From Clostridia bacterium (GTDB lineage Bacteria > Bacillota_A > Clostridia > Christensenellales > CAG-138): a DNA stretch of 15,613 bases. Under the pieces are notes generated by a model. The model was not told the DNA's origin and made no database searches. It saw nothing but the letters and a program-made list of their open reading frames with translations. Positions 12,683 through 15,613 of the stretch are shown here, piece after piece. Location: the NCBI GenBank assembly GCA_017553815.1, contig JAFZJT010000320.1, positions 1 to 15,613 of the forward strand, given 5' to 3'. Position numbers and translations under genes: made by a program. Each line of letters opens with the position of its first letter. Position 1 is the first letter of the stretch.

Positions 12683-14015
12683 GAGGGCTATGAACAAAAA
12701 AGAATTCAAACACGCTATGCTGTGCGGGCTTGGACGGTGCGTGCTTGCCTGCCGAAACGAGCCCGAAAGATACCGCGCCGAGGTGCTGTGGGGCTGTACC
12801 CATCAGCTTGCATACGACGCTCAATGCGAGGGCTCAAGAGCATGGTTTTTGCATGAGCTTGTTTCCTGCTATCCTGATACCGCGCCTTTCAGGGATGCCT
12901 TGATAGCTTCGCTCGGTCGCAAAAATACGTGGGGCGGGCTTCGGAGTCAAATCGACGAGCTTCTTCTTTACATGGCGGACTGCGGCGATGGGATTGCCGA
13001 AAAGGCGATTTGGGATGATTATGCGCAAATATATTCGCTGCTTCGTGCGAGGAAACGCAGACAAAACTACTATTATTTTTATCAGCTGGATGATTTTTTA
13101 TCCTTGGCGATCGATCTTTGCCGCAATGAGGACGATACGCTTCGCATACTTTCCGATATTGGGCGGCTGATACTCGAAAATCCAATCTATGATGCGCTGG
13201 ATTTTGAGCAGCTCCATTGGCACCTTGCGGACAGCCGGCGCGCCGCCGTCCTGCGCGGATATGCAAAACAGGATGAGTATATCGCTCATTTCTTTGCGGA
13301 ATTGGAAAGGATGAAAAAGGAAAGAGAGGCTTTATATGAGGCGAGTTCCGCGCGGAACGGGCAGAGCAAGCCGCGCTCCGCATATCTTTTTTCAAAAAAA
13401 GCCGATGCTGAAGTCTTTCGCCTTCGCGCCGAAAACTACTTAAACGAAACCGATTTGGAAAAGCGAGCCGAGCTTCTTCGGGCATTCATTTGGCGACCGT
13501 TCCCATTCGAGCCGGATCCGATAATAAACGATGCATCGTCGGCGCATGAAGCGTTGAGGGACGCCGCGTGGGATGCGCTCGGCCTCATCCGAAGCCCGAA
13601 GGTAAGGGAGTTCGCGTTGAGCGAGCTTGAAGCGGAGGCGGATAAGCTCATTCCCTTGCTCATCATGAATTATGAGGATAGTGATGAGCCGCTGCTTGGA
13701 AAAATGCTGGAAAGGGTTCTATGTGATAAGGCGCGGGACGATATTATCCACAGCATCGTTCTTACCTTGAATAATCAGCGCGACGCGGGGTTCAAAATAC
13801 CCGCTTGGATACTGCTTTGGTTCTATGATAACAACCGTTGCTCCTGTTGCCGCGAAAATATCGTGCGCGAGCTTGGCAGAAGAAGATTGCTGATGGATGA
13901 GCTGCTCCGCGAATGCTTGTATGATGCAAATGATGATATTAGAAAGTACGCAGAGAAGAAGCTCGAAAAACGAGCCGCTGCAGGTCACGAGAAGAATAAG
14001 AACCGCCTTTTATAA
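12675..14015 (+). CDS. Hypothetical helical-repeat (HEAT-like) protein
   Basis: This 446-residue protein is nearly all alpha-helical and has no enzyme motif I recognise. The C-terminal part (from about residue 290) shows HEAT-like pairs such as EALRDAAWDALGLIRSPKVRE and LLRECLYDANDDIRKYAEKKLEK, with the D-x-x-x-R-x-x-A step of HEAT repeats. The N-terminal half has many aromatic residues (YYYFYQLDDF) and scattered cysteines, and a C-x-C-C group lies at about 389-392. ATG 12675 overlaps the radical SAM stop by 8 nt; an alternative ATG at 12690 has GAGAGGG close before it. Overlap and shared direction place it in the operon of the Cys-rich and radical SAM genes. It may be a scaffold or recognition subunit. 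HEAT-like folds also occur in phycobilin lyases and DNA glycosylases of the AlkD type, but I see no specific match. Confidence 0.75.
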   Translation: MNERAMNKKEFKHAMLCGLGRCVLACRNEPERYRAEVLWGCTHQLAYDAQCEGSRAWFLHELVSCYPDTAPFRDALIASLGRKNTWGGLRSQIDELLLYMADCGDGIAEKAIWDDYAQIYSLLRARKRRQNYYYFYQLDDFLSLAIDLCRNEDDTLRILSDIGRLILENPIYDALDFEQLHWHLADSRRAAVLRGYAKQDEYIAHFFAELERMKKEREALYEASSARNGQSKPRSAYLFSKKADAEVFRLRAENYLNETDLEKRAELLRAFIWRPFPFEPDPIINDASSAHEALRDAAWDALGLIRSPKVREFALSELEAEADKLIPLLIMNYEDSDEPLLGKMLERVLCDKARDDIIHSIVLTLNNQRDAGFKIPAWILLWFYDNNRCSCCRENIVRELGRRRLLMDELLRECLYDANDDIRKYAEKKLEKRAAAGHEKNKNRLL

Positions 14016-14106
14016 AGCCATGTGCTGCTGCACTTCGGCGCATAAAGGCAAAAATCGGTGAAAAAGCGGCAAATATGCCGTTAAGCATACATTGGAGGAA
14101 GGAAAA

Positions 14107-14900
14107 ATGATAAACAGAAAAAGACTTTTTACGGCGCTTTCCGTCTTGCTCGCGCTTCTGTTAGCGCTTTCCGGCGCGGCATTTGCCGAGGGCGGGGAGG
14201 AGAAGGTCGAGGTGCTCGAAACCGCGCTCGACTATTCGGACAGGTCAAACTGGGCCTATTTTGCCGAGGGCGGCGAGGAAAAAAGTGCGGACGTGTTCCT
14301 TATCGCCCCGCTTGTGGACACGAGAAGCTATGCCAATTCGCTCGATTTAAATGATAAGCTCAAGAGCAGATTTATAGCGACGCTCGACGCGCAGAGGGGC
14401 ATATACGACGGCGCGTGCAGGCTCTATTCGCCCTATTACCGCTAGGTTTCGCTGAACGGCTGTTTACTTGAGGAGGCCGAGTATGAGCAGGCGAGGAAGA
14501 ACGCGTATCTCGACATCGCGGCTTCGTTCAGATGGTATCTCGACCACGAGAACAACGGACGCCCCATTGTGATTGCGGGCTTCTCGCAGGGCGCGCAGAT
14601 GTGCGTTGAGATCCTAAAGGAATTCTACGGCGAGGGCGCGGAGGCGAAGGCGCTTCAAGATAGGCTCGTGACCGTGTATGCGCTCGGAAACGTTCTGATT
14701 GAGGACGATATCCGCGCGTATCCGCAGATAGTGCCCGCCAAGGGCGAGGGCGAAAACGGCACCGTGATATGCTTCGATTGCGAGGACGGAAGCGTTAGAT
14801 CGTCCCTGTTCGTGCCCGAGGGCAAAAAGGGCGTTTCGATAAACCCGCTGAATTGGAAAACCGACTCCACCCCCGCGGGAAGCGAAGCGAATAAAGGCGC
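14107..14900 (+). pseudogene. Broken DUF3089-type alpha/beta hydrolase, secreted
   Basis: ATG 14107 follows a GGAGGAAGG site. Residues 1-27 form a signal peptide ending in AAFA. The mature part begins with WAYFAEGGEEKSADVFLIAPLVDT, a usual DUF3089 opening. At 14443-14445 an in-frame TAG follows YSPYYR, where homologues as I recall them continue with glutamine (CAG to TAG is one base change). The same frame continues without break: GRPIVIAGFSQGAQ with the nucleophile serine at 14584-14586, LVTVYALGNVL, and INPLNWKTDSTPAG. This homology stops near 14900, inside the region where the convergent peptidase gene ends, so the 3' end is lost as well. The family is made of lipase-like hydrolases of unknown substrate. 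The Spo0A gene here ends in TAG, so TAG is a normal stop in this genome and readthrough is unlikely. FAEGGEEK occurs twice (residues 26-33 and 52-59). Confidence 0.8.
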
Positions 14901-15613
14901 GCTGATAAACGGAGAGAGCAAAGTCAATCGAAGCATTTTTCGCAGGAGCCTCCGCGGCGAGCGAGCCGACGAGGTCTGTATCGGCACACACCTCGCCAAT
15001 GGAAACGGCGTAGATGCTGTCGCCGTCCGCGCTCGTATGCACGGGGCGAATCGAGCGCGCAAAGCCGTCGTGCGCCATGCCCGCTATCTTGCAAAGGCGC
15101 GTTTTTTCAAAGTACGCATTGGTAAAAACGACGGCGAGCGTGGTGTTGTCCGCAAATTTATTGTCCTTCGCGGCGGTGTTCCTCTGCATCTGCTCAATGG
15201 TACTGCGAAGCGCGGTTCTATCCTCGGTAAGAAGCCCCGCGATCTGCTCGCCCGTTTTATGATCGAACACGTCGCCGAGCGCGTTCAGCACGACGACCGC
15301 GCCCAGCTTCAATTCACCTATCCGAACCGCGAAGCTACCGATGCCCGTTTTCATGCAGTAGTCCATGCCGAGAAGCTTGCCGACGCTCGCGCCGCATCCC
15401 GCGCCGAAATTGCCGTCCTTGTAATTCGGCGCGTCGAGCGCGATTTTCGCCGCCTCATAGCCCATATTCTCGTCCGGGCGGGTGAACGCGTCGCCCACGG
15501 TGAGGTCGAAGATATCGGATTGGACCACGAGCGGGACCCTCGTAACGCCAACGTCGTAGCCGAAGCCGCGCTCCTCAAGCAGCTTCATAACGCCGCCCGC
15601 CGCGCCGAGCCCG
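14614..15613 (-). CDS. P1/S58 family (DmpA/NylC-like) peptidase, partial, aberrant C-terminus
   Basis: The frame is open to the right edge, so the N-terminus lies outside the window; ATG 15588 is internal, since the preceding codons (GLGAAGGV) also fit the family. Numbering from that Met, conserved segments are DGNFGAGCGASVGKLLG (58-74), GIGSFAVRIGELKLGAVVVLNALGDVFD (82-109), DNTTLAVVFTNAYFEK (147-162), and GMAHDGFARSIRPVHTSADGD (170-190). N148-T149 is the likely autocleavage site, leaving Thr149 as the N-terminal nucleophile. Homology runs to about residue 218 (14935), near LAAEAPAKNA. The last roughly 105 residues before the stop are out of character and lie opposite the DUF3089 gene. The real end of the gene has been lost and replaced by antisense sequence. 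Catalytic residues remain, so activity is possible. The enzymes are self-processing aminopeptidases or amidohydrolases. Confidence 0.78.
   Translation of the reverse strand, partial: GLGAAGGVMKLLEERGFGYDVGVTRVPLVVQSDIFDLTVGDAFTRPDENMGYEAAKIALDAPNYKDGNFGAGCGASVGKLLGMDYCMKTGIGSFAVRIGELKLGAVVVLNALGDVFDHKTGEQIAGLLTEDRTALRSTIEQMQRNTAAKDNKFADNTTLAVVFTNAYFEKTRLCKIAGMAHDGFARSIRPVHTSADGDSIYAVSIGEVCADTDLVGSLAAEAPAKNASIDFALSVYQRAFIRFASRGGGVGFPIQRVYRNALFALGHEQGRSNASVLAIEAYHGAVFALALGGHYLRIRADIVLNQNVSERIHGHEPILKRLRLRALAVEFL

Noticed and set aside
13744..13752. Perfect DnaA box inside the helical-repeat gene
   Set aside because: It is a single 9-bp match inside coding sequence with no companions, as expected by chance in 15 kb.

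Overview
The window looks like a chromosome fragment from a spore-forming, probably gut-associated member of the Clostridia (Oscillospirales or Christensenellales type). The reasons are a Spo0A-family regulator with a near-perfect DNA-binding domain, a SPOCS/DUF3794-LysM protein, an AAA ATPase of the SpoVK/CbbX type, strong AAGGAGG ribosome binding sites, and GC-rich genes interrupted by AT-rich accessory genes. The species assignment is inference; no rRNA or tRNA gene is present.

Layout from left to right. (1) Positions 1-969 hold the C-terminal half of a flotillin-like protein followed by a 58-residue DUF4177-type protein, closed by a bidirectional terminator at 992-1017. (2) Positions 1016-2523 hold a minus-strand XRE regulator, divergent from an AT-rich four-helix membrane protein with a perfect-spacing promoter, and then a DUF2500 membrane-anchored protein. 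(3) On the minus strand, 2751-5153 is a single-gene unit: an AAA ATPase fused behind an RNA polymerase alpha-CTD-like helix-hairpin-helix domain, with a strong promoter about 490 nt upstream of its start. (4) Positions 5229-6770 hold the SPOCS/LysM gene and its terminator. (5) Positions 6771-7332 contain a phased cluster of DnaA boxes beside an AT-rich stretch. (6) Positions 7266-9487 are an AT-rich two-gene cassette, an SMC/ABC-like ATPase followed by a TOPRIM-like protein, which looks like an anti-phage system of the RloA/RloB, AbiL or OLD type. (7) Positions 9488-10086 are non-coding and hold a minus-strand terminator, a GC-rich repeat block and a tandem array of mini-hairpins with compensating stems. 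(8) Positions 10087-10896 encode a Spo0A whose phosphorylation aspartate is replaced by glutamate (E56) and whose second acidic-pocket residue is glycine (G11). (9) Positions 11275-14015 form a three-gene operon: a Cys-rich protein with a repeated proline-rich motif, a small radical SAM enzyme of the PFL-activase type, and a helical-repeat protein. (10) Positions 14107-15613 hold two decayed convergent genes, a DUF3089 hydrolase with an in-frame amber codon and a P1/S58 (DmpA/NylC-like) peptidase. Their 3' ends appear to have been lost together at about 14900-14935.

The best candidates for something undescribed are the Spo0A variant with a glutamate at the phosphorylation site, the Cys-rich peptide/radical SAM/helical-repeat operon, the ATPase-TOPRIM cassette next to a DnaA-box cluster, and the covarying mini-hairpin array downstream of spo0A. 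All functional statements come from reading the sequence and recalled family knowledge; no database search was possible.
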